Part shown: positions 1 through 11,600 of the stretch, piece by piece | How the letters are laid out: each line of letters begins with the position of its first letter | Numbering within the stretch: the stretch's first letter is position 1 | DNA from: Punica granatum | Lineage: Eukaryota; Streptophyta; Magnoliopsida; Myrtales; Lythraceae | DNA: 64,000 bases | Direction of reading: 5' to 3' | NCBI RefSeq assembly: GCF_007655135.1 | Contig: NC_045129.1 | Span: 36,953,122-37,017,121 of the forward strand | The notes under the pieces: model-generated | Database searches by the model: none | Seen by the model: only the letters and a program-made list of their open reading frames with translations | What the model was told of the DNA's origin: nothing | Position numbers and translations under genes: made by a program

Positions 1-570
<570 letters not shown>

Positions 571-631
571 TCAATTTTTACACTAGGCGACTATGCCAAA
601 AGAATATATGCATGAACCTATATCTATATAT

Positions 632-638
632 TATATAA
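632..638 (-). promoter_or_regulatory. Candidate TATA box of CKX (proximal copy)
   Basis: On the minus strand the stretch reads TATATAA within an AT-rich run, about 115 bases upstream of the CKX ATG, a normal spacing for a plant TATA box plus short leader. The same motif recurs about 230 bases further upstream (862-868) in the duplicated copy. The surrounding AT-richness makes chance matches likely. Confidence 0.4.
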
Positions 639-670
639 AACTCATTTACAAGCAATAATAAATGTTATAT

Positions 671-745
671 TTAATGATCGATAGTCCCATTTATGTCAAT
701 ATCTATGTATATAATGACGATCAATGTTCCTCCTCTAATTTCCAT
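671..745 (-). other. Upstream ORF left by duplicated CKX start codon
   Basis: The second copy of the CKX start region gives ATG then MEIRGGTLIVII, almost the signal peptide start, but the frame passes into duplicated upstream DNA and stops after 24 codons. Any transcript starting at the distal promoter copy would carry this upstream ORF before the real CKX start. Whether such transcripts exist cannot be seen from the sequence. Confidence 0.6.
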
Positions 746-931
746 GGTTTCAGTTGATTGGAAGGAATTGTAGGGAGGATGACAATCTAAATATCCAACT
801 TCTAATTTTACCCTAGGCGACTATGCCAAAAGAATATATGCATGTACCTATATCTATATATTATATAAAACTCATTTAAAAGCAACAATAAATGTTATAT
901 TTAATGATCAACAGTCCCATTTGTGTCAATA

Positions 932-948
<17 letters not shown>

Positions 949-968
<20 letters not shown>

Positions 969-1971
969 TAACAAAAGAGAAATCATCGACCATACATGTG
1001 ACGTGAGAATCATTAACCAATACTACTATAATATGGTGGATTATGAATCTGCACGATGGAAAATTTTATTATCTTTCCCGACTACATTATGGACGAAGAT
1101 GATGATTCAATATTTTCATCACATCATCGACATTAGTGGATATGTATGCGGATGTGGTCGAAGAATAATATCAATATGAACATTTTTATATAAAAGAAAA
1201 TCTGACTAATGTAGTAATTTTCAAGATTTCTCCAAATCGGGGCATATTTGTGAATCAAGTGTCAAATACCATCTTACTTACCCTCTATTTCTTGCTACTT
1301 TACTCCGCGAGGAGTTACGAGCTCAATGAGGCAAGTCATGCCATTGCCGATGAACACTTGTCTTAACTAAAGTTAATTCGGTCATTTTATTTGATATAAG
1401 TACGTTGGTTCTAACATGACTGAACCAAAATGCAAAATAAGAATGGTCTGTTCATAAGATGGCGTGGTAAAATGCCAAATAATTTTTTAATATCCAACAC
1501 CAAATTGTGAAAAAGATTCTTTTTCTTAGGTGAAGAAGACAAGTTTCCTAAAAGAGAAAATCGCTTTTCTTTTTTCCGCCGAGGATGTCAATAATCAATA
1601 AGATAATAATATTTGAATATTCTATTTTAATTAAATAAGGTTTTCAGTAATTATTGCAAATATTATTTGACCTTTTTGTCCCCCCCTTTTTTTTTTGCTT
1701 GAAATAGACTGTTTCGAGCAGTGTTATTAGAACCGGACGAGATGTTGAACCGGTCGAGGTATAGGTTCATGGGTTCGATGGGTCCAATTGGGATTCAGTG
1801 GGTCGAACCGCACGTTTAATTAAAAATTATATAATAATATATTATTAATAAAATTATGATTAATAATGATAATTGATAAGTATTGTCAGCACCCCATTTT
1901 GACTCATCAGTCCAAACAACAACATCAGTAGCGAATCAGGCCATGACTTGAGCATTAACACAAAAGAGGGC
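949..1971. other. AT-rich intergenic DNA upstream of CKX
   Basis: This stretch starts inside a TA dinucleotide run and stays AT-rich, with a T-tract near 1685-1697. A short open frame at 892-1179 (plus) has codon content driven by the TA repeat and no family resemblance, so it is not called. I see no gene here. Confidence 0.6.
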
Positions 1972-2333
1972 TCAACAGAGCAACGAATCACTATTCATTC
2001 TCAAGTCAGCAGAGACAAGTAAATGACATAGGCAAACAACATAAGAATTTCCTTTCTCATCAAGAGCTAACAGAGCAACCAAAAAACCTGCACAGTCCCC
2101 AAACCAGCATTTCGCAGAATACAACGCCGACGACACTATTTTTTTATGGTTCACTCGACCAACATAAAATAGTCAATATTAGACTCAAAAAATTCCTTGC
2201 AATGCCAAACAAATGAAAAATGTCTTCAAATATATTTTACAGATGATCCGCTCTATACAGAGTAATTTTCTGAATACAGATAACTTTTTAGTGAAAGTCC
2301 AAAAATGCCGATTCATCATAAAAAAGTTAATGC

Positions 2334-3685
2334 CTAACATCGGACACGGCCATGTCCCACAAACATCCAGCTCTTTATTCTCTGCGTAATTCTTTCTGTC
2401 AAGGCCAAGCAATTCTTTTCCGACAATTTCCCAGATGTTAATGGAAGCCCTAAGTACCTTACAGGTAGATTGCCTCTCATAAAACCAGTAAGCTGCAGTA
2501 TATCCTCAATCTTTGACTGCTCCATTCCCCCAACAAAAATTTCCGTCTTCTCAGGGTTGAGTCTCAGACCAGATTTTTTGTAATAAGCATCAAGAATATC
2601 AACAACGTTGAGAATGGAATCTCTAGAGCCATTTGTGAACATGAATAAGTCATTGGCAAAACATAAGTGTGTGAGGCGGATAGACTTACATCTCAGATGG
2701 TAGAGAATTCACCCACTTGCAGCTGCATCATTTAGGAATTGAGAGAGGACCTCCATCGCAGTAACAAAGAGATAGGGGGAGAGCGGATCTGCTTGCCTCA
2801 AGCCTCTGCCTCCAGGGAAATAGCCAGCGAGTGAATCATTAACAGAGATAGAGAAATAAGAGGATGTGACGCAAGTCTTCATCCCTCTCACAAACAGGGC
2901 AGGAAACTCCATAGCCGTAAAGTGTTTAAGATAAAGTCCCAACTTAAGGAGTCGAAGGCCTTCATTAGATCAACTTTTATTGCACTTCTAGGAGTAATAG
3001 AACTTTTATTGCACAAGCTCATGAGCTAGTAGCACATCGTCTGAAATTTTCCTTCCTTTAATGAAAGCACATTGGCTGTTGCTAATCAGATCCGGAAGAA
3101 TTTGTTTAAGCCTGTTGGCAGTTACCTTTGTGATGCATTTATAAGAGGTGTTGCAACATGAGTAATTATTTGGTATTTGGTGTTGCAACATGAGTAATTC
3201 GGCATTTGGTTTCTTTGGTACCGGAGTAATTATAGTTGAATTTGTCTCCCGGTTGAGTCTCCCAGAACTATAAAAGTATTTCACAGCAGAGAGGAAGTCC
3301 TGACTGACAATGCTCCAACAATCTTTGAAGAAAAAAGCTGAGATCCATCAGGGGCCGGGGCCTCATTATTCCCCATCGAGAAAAGTGCATCTTTAATCTC
3401 GAGTTCAGTGATCTCTGCATTCAGTCTTTCGCTCATTGAGGGAGCAACTTTCTTGTTTACATAGCAAGAGATCTCAACTAACGAGCTTTTTACGGCACAA
3501 TCAGGGCAACCGATAAGATTCTTGAAGAACTGTACAGCTTCATTGTGGATATCATTCATTTGTCCCAGCTTTGTTCCATCAGTTGAGTACAGAACTCTAA
3601 TGGAGTCTCTCGCATTATGAGCTTGAACAGATTTGTGAAAAAAGGAAGTCTTTTGATCACCTTCCTTAATCCACTGTATTCTCAA
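2334..3685 (-). pseudogene. LINE reverse transcriptase remnant
   Basis: Pieces in several frames carry RT landmarks in order: the region before the domain (RIQWIKEGDQKTSFFHKSVQ), ITPVPKKPNAE, FIKGRKISDDVLLAHELV, GLRQADPLSPYLFV and the AGGMEQS-like thumb region ending in VRYLGLPLTSGKL. The catalytic box reads CFANDLF at about 2643-2663 instead of the usual FADD: one catalytic Asp is Asn. A 30-base direct duplication near 3148-3205 adds a repeat of NNYSCCNTS-like codons. Multiple breaks confirm a pseudogene. Confidence 0.85.
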
Positions 3686-3738
3686 CTTTTGCTTATAGAA
3701 TGATCCTTCGTCTCAAATAGCTGCTGCATACTTCAAGC

Positions 3739-4725
3739 TCAACTCAGCTTCTTTGCCAGCAAATCTGCAGAGGAATTACCAGCTAGAATAACTTCTTGAA
3801 CTGAGAATAATTCCGCCTTCAGGGTTTCCACCACGTGCTGCAAATCACCGTAGGCTCTCTTGTTAAACTTCTTCAATTCTACTTTCAGCAACCTCAGCTT
3901 CTCGTATAAAACTGAGATTGGATTCCAGTCCATCTGCTTCTTCCACACCTCCTCCACAATCCCTTTGAATTCAACATGTTTTGTCCAATGATTAAAGAAC
4001 TTATAAGGCTTAGGACCTGGATTTTCCAAATCACAGAACTTCAATAAGGAGGGGCTATGGTCCGAGATACGTGGCGGCAAGAATTCGACCATAGAAGAAA
4101 ATTTCAGGAGCAACCACTGCTCATTCATTAAAACTCTGTCTAGCTTCCGGGCTTGGAAATCAACTCCTCTCTTATTGCTCCTAGTGGCAACCCACATAAG
4201 CGTGATCCAGCTTAGAGAGTTCAAACAGCGATCAAACTCATTTATAATAGAATCAGTTTGGACCTCCCTGCCAGAAGGTTGTACTTCGGAGATATTCCTT
4301 ACGGCGTTGAAATCACCAAGAAGAAACCAAACCCCAGCAACCGTAGTAGAAAGGTTATCAAGATCCCTCCAAAGCTCTCTTCTTTCCATGCGAGTGTTGG
4401 AAGCATATATCAAGGTGATATTGATTACACCTCTACCTTCAGGAAGATCAAGGGAGCAGTGGCTGAACTGCCCTGATTTCTTGATAACAGAGACATGAAC
4501 CGCACTTTAAACCAGTAACCAAAGTCTGCCATTTCCTGCATCCTCGTAATTATTAATAAAATTCCAACCATTCCACCTTTGTACGATACTGCGTGCATTG
4601 TTACCTTTAACACTAGTCTCGATTATACACATAACATCAACTTTGTGATCCTTGATGTGCTTATGGATCACATTCTGCTTGAGGGGGTCGTTAAGCCCCC
4701 TAATATTCCATGCCGAAACGATCAT
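3739..4725 (-). pseudogene. LINE endonuclease domain remnant
   Basis: The AP-endonuclease-like domain starts at SAWNIRGLNDPLKQ and continues through the metal-binding CIIET motif. After a frame break it resumes with LLGDFNAVRN and ends with RISDHSPSLLKF; the GDFN and SDH motifs are the conserved catalytic boxes of LINE endonucleases. The frame change lies near 4425-4510. In an intact element this domain nicks target DNA to prime reverse transcription. It cannot act here because it is split. Confidence 0.85.
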
Positions 4726-4907
4726 TGGGAAGAGGCCAAAGTAGGTCCCGTACCCCCTTTTTTACTCTTCCTCCCTCCTTTAGCCATTTGCACTGCCTGA
4801 GCCACACCAGATGCTGCAGCTCGAACTTTTTTGGGGCTGGAAACTTGGATATCGTCAGCCTCCTTTTCAAGATTATCTCCATTTGCATTATTTTGTACAT
4901 CAACTCC

Positions 4908-5422
4908 TTATTTCACCTCGGCTTCTTCCTGCTCTTTAGCTCCTTTACTTGACTCATTCCCTTCATCTGACTGAGTAATCGCATCAATTACAGCAGCCTC
5001 CACATCAACTCCTTTCGTTCCTTTCCCTTTTCTTTTGACAGCCTCCCAATCTTCTCCCTCCTCATCTATTACAGCTGAAGTTTGACTCTTTTCATCTATA
5101 GTAAGACTTGAAGAAGAGGCCTTTTCAACAACTTGAGCAGACTCTACTTCACATTGGTGCCCAAACTGCTTACACTTGTCCCACTTATCTGGGGCCACGG
5201 GATTTCGACTTTGACACCCACAATAAAATTGTTACCAATATCTACATTGATTGTTGACGGTAAATCAGCCTCAACCCCAATTTCCACGCACACCTTAGCA
5301 CAGTCATAACGAGATCCGATGGTGGTGGCTCCATCCATGTATAATGGTTTGCCTAGAGCACTTGCTATGTAAGAAATCTTGCGGGAAAAAAAAATGCCTA
5401 GAGCACTTGCTGATCCTTCCAA
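4908..5422 (-). pseudogene. LINE ORF1 remnant (DUF4283 / zinc-knuckle type)
   Basis: The fragment has the ORF1 signature of plant LINEs: ASALGKPLYMDGATTIGSRY, then AKVCVEIGVEADLP, then a basic-acidic tail. A partial knuckle, WDKCKQFGHQC, follows in another frame, with the first cysteine of the usual pair replaced. The frame shifts between the two halves (overlap at about 5144-5198). A 16-base block, gcctagagcacttgct, occurs twice 47 bases apart near 5350 and 5397, duplicating the ASALG codons. Confidence 0.75.
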
Positions 5423-6065
5423 TTGGTTGAAAATTATATTTTATTGCTCATGCAATTAATTAATTTTATTATTTAATTAAAAATTTTCCAAAACATATTA
5501 AATTAAAATCAAATCTACATAAAAATTAAATAATACAAAAAATTTTAAAAACTCGACATTAAAACTAACCTTGCTTTTCGACATATTTTAAATTTTACAA
5601 TATATAATAGGCGAAACTATTCTCTATTAATCATCACATATTTTAAAAATCTCAAATCTCCAGTTCCTCATTATTCCATTCCTCACATACTTGCACCTAG
5701 GATTAAATCAACATGAATAATTATTAGATAGGCCTATAAATTAATAATTCACAAACTACAATGAGTTTTTCTTGCTTTTTGTTTCTAATACTTTGTTGAT
5801 CTACACCAAAAGTGACCAATGTGATTGGAGTATAGCTTCTTTCATATTTCCCGTTCTCTCTTTCTCCCTTGCACGCTAGGCATCATGTTGAACAAACCTC
5901 TTCAAAATTTTATTTCAATAGAACTAACTCAATATGATGAATTTAATATTCTTTTAATATGGCTTGTATTAAGTTAATGCAAATAGAAAAATTTGGACGT
6001 TGTTTAAAAGTATTCCGTCAACATAAACTAACTGATATTTTTAAATTTTAGGCAACAAGTTGCAT
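5423..6065. other. AT-rich intergenic DNA
   Basis: Very AT-rich sequence between the LINE and the inverted-arm element. No open frame of note, no RNA gene and no clear repeat structure was found. Confidence 0.6.
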
Positions 6066-6894
6066 ATATATAATAAGGTGATGCTACAGTGGCTGACATC
6101 CAAAAACAACCACCACAGTTATTTTATTCATAGACATTAGATCTCATCACTTAAAATCTTGACCATACACGAGTTTTAGATTCTTTTGATTTAATATTCA
6201 CCTCTCATAGTTTGAAAATTCATATTTTCGGCCACGCATCTTCTCAACGATGATTGATCTCGTCCGTGAACGAACTAGATTCAGTTCGCTATTAAATCAA
6301 TCAAATTGCACCAATTCAACCAAATAAAAAATAATTTGATTACTTTTAAAAAATAATAATAAAGAAATGTAATACAACGTTATCTTCTGTTTATCTTTTC
6401 CAATCAAAAAAAAAAACAATCGAAGGTAGTATACAATCTCGAAAAATCAGTTGATGATCCTTTGTTTCACTGTTTTTTTTTTCCTTTTCCTTTTTTCATT
6501 TTAATTTTTGCTTGTGAGATGATGTCAAAAATGCACCGCAAACCATAATCCAAAACACTTTCTTTTGCCGATCATTTCTTTGTTCAGTTGAGTTTTTAAA
6601 TTTGATGCTGAATTTATGTCCCAAAACAAGACAGAAGAACACAGATGTGCTTTTCACCCATGAGAAGATTAATTAACAGGTTATAGTACAATAACAATAA
6701 CTATTCTCTATTAGTCAAAACAACCAGTCCCTGTCTATATTTTCAAATTCCTCGACCGGCAGCAAAAGAATTGAAATAAAGCAATTAGATGCAATCTTGA
6801 TAAAACACAAATATGCACACACAACCCCGATACAAATAATCTAACATCCAGTAACGCAACAGCACCTCTGGTAACGAAGCCATTGGCAAAACCA

Positions 6895-7060
6895 GACAGA
6901 CCGTTAAAGAGAGGGAGAGAGAACGGGAGATCTTTATCGAGTTACGAGGCAGAGCCGGGAGGGAAGGGGGAGGAAGGGAAGGAGTCGGGCTGGGAGCTGG
7001 AGGCAGAGCCGGGAAGGGTGAGCGGCCTCGGGGAGGTGACGACCGTCCATGGATTCTTCT
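6895..7060 (-). other. GC-rich patch inside the inverted-arm element (possible captured gene fragment)
   Basis: About 150 bases of purine-rich, GC-rich sequence contrast sharply with the AT-rich arms. On the minus strand one frame is a Pro/Ser-rich stretch ending SPFPPGSAS and a stop, typical of a low-complexity protein end or UTR. A near-duplicate block, gaggcagagccgggag, occurs twice. It could be captured host sequence, as in Pack-MULEs, or a simple-sequence expansion. Confidence 0.4.
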
Positions 7061-7145
7061 AGATTGTATGCTACTTTCAATTGTTTTTTATTTGATTGGA
7101 GAAGATGCACATTTATTGTTTTTCTTAATTATTTTTTAGAGGGTT

Positions 7146-7686
7146 AATCGTGTGCAATTCGGTTCAATTAATAGCGAATTGGATCCAGTTCGTTCACAGA
7201 TGAGATCGAATGTCGATGAGAAGATGTGTGGCCTAAAATATGGATTGCCAAGTTATGAGAAGTGGATCTTAAACCAAAAGAATCCAAGGCATGTGTATCA
7301 TCTGGATTTTAAGTAAAAAGATCTGATGGCTGGTAATAAAACAACCGTGATGATTGTTTTTCAGTGCCAAAAACATGTCTTGGATCCAGAAGAGAGATGT
7401 TGTGCTGTGTTTCTTTATTATTTTTCTTAAATTATTTTTTATTTGGTTGATCCAATGCAATTTAGTTCAATTTAATAGCGAATTGGATCCAGTTCGTTCA
7501 CGCATGATATTGAATGTCGATGAGAAGATTTGTGGCCTAAAATAATCGAGTTATGAGAGGTAAATCTTAAACCAAAAGAATTCAAAACACGTGTATACTT
7601 ATAATTTTAAATAAGGAGATCTGATGGTTAGGAATAAAACAATCGTCATGATTATTTTTTAGTGTCAACCGCTGTAGAATCTCTAA
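7146..7686. repeat. Tandem duplication of the right arm, period about 304 bases
   Basis: The landmark atagcgaattggatccagtt starts at 7171 and again at 7475. The copies remain alignable through the conserved block ending in gtgatgattgtttttcagtg and its relative. The inner copy lacks the terminal CTACAG motif, so only the outer copy ends like a true element terminus. Confidence 0.75.
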
Positions 7687-8189
7687 TATATAATATACTA
7701 TATATATATATATATATATATATATCAAAATAACTATTTGATAATAATTAATTCCGCTCAATGCGATGGTAACTGACTAGTTAAAAAATTATAATGACCG
7801 CTTAAAAATTACACAATTTCTTTAATTAACCGTGATGATGATAAAAGATGCTTCGTTTTCTAATTCCTTATTAGAATTTGAGGAGACTATAATCATTTAG
7901 AGTGACATGACATCCAATTAAAGATTTATTGAAATTTTAGAGAAAATATAATTGGTAGTAAATATATATTCATGAAGTATAGAAGGAAAATGTCAAAATG
8001 ATTATCATTATAATTATTATAATATATCAAAATTGAAAAGCGCGAAGTGAATGCTCCATCTAAACTCGATTTTGAAGCTCTTAACTCTAGTTACTTCACA
8101 ATGAGTGTTCTTATAGTTTCATTTAATGGATTTTGCCACATTTTCTAATTTGGATCAAGTTTAATTAATCGTTTCTTATAGAGGTCAGC
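7687..8189. other. AT-rich intergenic DNA with TA microsatellite
   Basis: Contains a TA run at about 7696-7724 and otherwise unremarkable AT-rich sequence up to the retrotransposon. No gene seen. Confidence 0.6.
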
Positions 8190-8194
8190 TCTAA

Positions 8195-8612
8195 TGACGC
8201 AACGCGGATCACAGTTTCTCGCGCCTAAATCTGAATTTAGACTCGAAGGGAATAGAACATGGTTAAACCCTAACGATATGCTAAAAACAAAGAGTTATGA
8301 CAAACTCAATGTATCATTCATCAATAGGTGTTTCTGAGGTATCCTTTTTTCAATGAGGTGAATAGCCAATATATAGAGGGAAGACACTTCCCTTAACTAT
8401 AAAATAGGAAACTGACATATAATTCTTCTAGAATACTTTCCTAAAATGAAACAAGGAAATAATCTGAAATAAGAAACTTCTAACTCCTGTCTCAAGCTAT
8501 TATAGGAAATAACATCTAATTAAGAGAAACTATATTATAGCAATATTCTCCTTTAGTAGTAGCCAGAGTCTTCTAAAATATGGGCCATCACTTTGGACTG
8601 GACTCCTCGTCA
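8195..8612 (-). repeat. 3' LTR of the Ty3/Gypsy element
   Basis: Downstream LTR, about 418 bases, colinear with the 5' LTR with scattered substitutions and a few one-base indels. Many differences are transitions. It begins TGACGAGGAGTCC on the minus strand. Confidence 0.92.
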
Positions 8613-8622
8613 GTCTCCCCCA
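8613..8622 (-). other. Polypurine tract of the Ty3/Gypsy element
   Basis: The minus strand reads TGGGGGAGAC immediately before the 3' LTR, the expected place and composition for plus-strand DNA priming. Confidence 0.7.
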
Positions 8623-8686
8623 CTTGTGGAAAGCTTGTCCGCGAGCTTGTGTTGAATTCAGGATATAATGGCTCCTTCGAATCATG

Positions 8687-11600
8687 CTAGGGGTAAATGT
8701 CCGCCACATTGAATGTACATGAAATACCCATGGACTCGGGAAGATCTATGACATACGCATTGTCATTTATCTTTTTCAACACCTTGTATGGACCATACTT
8801 CTTCGGTTTCAGCTTGTTATAACTTCCAACAGGAAATCTTTCTTTCCTAAGGAACATCATCACCATATCCCCTTCTGAAAAGAGTCGCTCCTTGCGATGC
8901 TTGTCAGCGGCCTTCTTATACTTCGCATTCGTAGCTTCCAACCTTTGATGAACTTGTTGCTGCATTGATTGCACCTCCTTTGCCATGCTTTCAGCTGCAG
9001 CATTGCCTTTGTAGGTCTTTGGTGGCTTGATCAAATCGATAGCATGCCTTGGAACCTTTTGATAAATTATGGAGAATGGAGATCTCCCAGTAACACTATG
9101 AACTGCACTATTGTAGGCAAATTCGGCTTAAGCAAGAGCGAAGTCCCATTGCTTTGGTTTTTCTCCACAAATGCTACGAACCATATTTGCCAAGGTCCTA
9201 TTCATCGATTCCGTTTGACCATCTGTCTGTGGGTGAGCTGTACTACTAAACTTTAATGTGGCATCAAACATTCTCCATAAGGTAAGCCAAAAATGGCTAA
9301 GGAACCTAGTGTCACGATCTGAAACGATGGACTTTGGTACACCGTGCAAATAAACCACCTCTTTGGAAAACAATCGAGCCACACTCGAAGCATCTGTAGT
9401 TTTTCGGCATAGTATGAAGTGTGCCATCTTCGAGAATCTATCAACAACAACAAAGATGGAATCCATACCCCGTTGAGTATGAGGCAACCCCAATATGAAA
9501 TCCATGGACAAATCCTCCCATATATTTTCAGGTACTGGCAACGGTAGATAGAGATCGGTGTTTTGCTTCTGTCATTTAGAAGTCTGACACGTATGGCACC
9601 TCCGCACGAACTTCTCCACATCACGATGCAATTTAGGCCAATAAAACCTCTCCGAAATAGTAGCTATGGTCTTGTCACGTCCAAGATGTGCAACTAGTCC
9701 TCTACCATGTAAATCCCTAATCAGTTTCTCTCGGAGGGATGAACGAGGAATGCAAAGCTGGTTACCTCTCATTAGAAACCCCTCATGGTCGTGAAACTCT
9801 CCAGCTGCTTGGCAATTTTGCACCTTGGACCAAGTTTCGGCAAAATCCTCATCATCCGCGTACTGCTCCTTCAATTCTTCGAACCCAATAAGCTCGCTTC
9901 TCAACATTGTCAGCAGTGCTGCACACCTGCTTAATGCATCGGCAACCTTGTTTTGCACACCCGATTTGTGTACTAGTTTAAAAGGGAACTTTTGAAGAAA
10001 CGTAGTCCACCGAGCATGCATATTACTGCTGATCCGTTTCTGACTATTCAAATACTTAAGTGCTTGGTGATCAGAGTACAAAATGAACTCCTTGCCTATA
10101 AGATAATGCTCCCAATACTTCAACGCGCGGAAAACAGCATAGAACTCCTTATCATAGGCAGACCAGCTCCGACGGGCATCATTAAGCTTCTCACTGAAAT
10201 ATGCCACCGGCCGCTTCTCTTGTGAAAGTACAACTCCAACACCAACACCACTTGCATCGCATTCCACCTCAAATAGTTTCTCAAAACTGGGCAAAGCTAG
10301 AACTGGGGCGGAGCATAACTTTTCCTTGATCAATGCGAAACCAGCTTCTGCTTCTTCTCCCTAATTAAACCTTCCCTTCTTCAAGCACTCGGTGATTGGG
10401 GCCATGATCGTGCTGAAGTCGCGTATGAACCGCCTATAGAATGTGGCTAGGCCATGGAAACTTCTGATTTCTCCAACCGTTTTTGGAGTAGGCAAGTCTC
10501 TAATTGCACGAACCTTTTCATCATCAACCCGAATGCCTTCCGAGCTTACTATATACCCAAGGAAAAGCAAGCGTGCCGTCATAAAATTACACTTCTTAAG
10601 GTTGATAATCAACTTATTCTTCTGCAGCACAGTCAACACCTCATATAGATGCTTGAGGTGGTCATCAGTCGACCTGCTATAAATCAAAATATCATCGAAA
10701 TAGACAACTACAAACCTGTCGATAAAAGGTTTGAGTACCTGATTCATCAATCGCATAAAAGTACTTGGGGCATTTGACAACCCGAATGGCATTACCAACT
10801 ACTCATAAAGCCCACCCCTAGTTTTAAATGCGCTCTTCCACTCATCTGCTGGACGAATTCGGATTTGGTGGTACCCGCTCCGAAGGTCAATCTTGGAGAA
10901 CACCACCGCTCCGTGTAATTGATCCAGCATATCATCAAGCCTTGGAATGGGAAACTTGTATCCCATCGTAATCTTGTTAATGACCCTGCTATCGACACAC
11001 ATACGCCAGCTCTCATCTTTCTTCGGAGTCAATAATGCAGGCACGGCACATGGACTCAAACTCTCCCGAATATGACATTTTCTTAGCAGTTCCTTTACTT
11101 TCTTCTGGAGTATTGCACTCTCGTGTGGACTCATGCGATAACGGGGCAGATTAGGTAAGCTTGCTCCAAGCATCAAGTCGATTTGGTGCTGAATATCTCT
11201 CATTGGAAGTAACCCATCTGGTAACTCCTCAGGGATGATCTCTTCAAATTCAGCAAGTAGGGGCTTCACTTCCTCTGGCACCTCCACGATTTGCTTCTCT
11301 GATGGTAAATCCTTCACAATTAACACATGCATTTCCTTTGACTCTTTAAAATCAACTTCAATCTCCCGCTCCGAATGAGTCTCTATCAAAAATGTTTTAC
11401 CCTCCACTTTTGGGACAACTTTGGGCTTAGGTTTTTCTGATAAGGGCACTAGGGTGTAGCGTACCTCTTCCTTTACGAGTTGATACACATTCTCTTTGCC
11501 ATGGTGTTTTGCATCAGTGTCATACTGCCAAGGTCTCCCAAACAATAGGTGGCAAGCTTCCATATCCATAACGTCATAGTACACCTCATCTCGATATTTG

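Larger units (their letters stand above)
2334..5422 (-). mobile_element. Decayed LINE (L1-type non-LTR retrotransposon)
   Basis: Read on the minus strand, the order is ORF1 tail with DUF4283/zinc-knuckle character, then AP-type endonuclease, then reverse transcriptase. This is the layout of plant L1-type LINEs, which insert by target-primed reverse transcription. The 5' part of ORF1 is missing, as expected of a truncated insertion. The coding frames are interrupted by stops and frame changes and the RT active site is altered, so the copy is dead. Recognisable coding is lost near 2334; a further 300 bases or so of unalignable sequence (to about 1972) may belong to the 3' end. No poly(A) tail or target duplication could be fixed confidently. 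Confidence 0.85.
6076..7686. mobile_element. Non-autonomous DNA transposon with long inverted arms (MULE-like candidate)
   Basis: The left arm (about 6076-6330) is the inverted match of the right arm, which itself occurs twice in tandem (about 7100-7375 and 7405-7686). Outer ends match as inverted repeats: the left reads GATGCTACAGTGGCTGACA and the right, reverse-complemented, GATTCTACAGCGGTTGACA. Identical 10-base AT-rich direct repeats, atatataata, flank the element at 6066-6075 and 7686-7695, compatible with the 9-bp target duplication of Mutator-like elements. No transposase is present. The interior (about 6330-7100) includes a GC-rich, gene-like patch. The superfamily assignment is inference from arm length and the flanking repeat, which could be chance in such AT-rich DNA. 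Confidence 0.6.

Noticed and set aside
892..1179. 95-codon plus-strand frame starting in the TA microsatellite
   Set aside because: Composition is set by the repeat (a run of Tyr-Ile), with no family resemblance.
4175..4952. Several plus-strand frames opposite the LINE
   Set aside because: They are antisense shadows of the endonuclease and ORF1 remnants.
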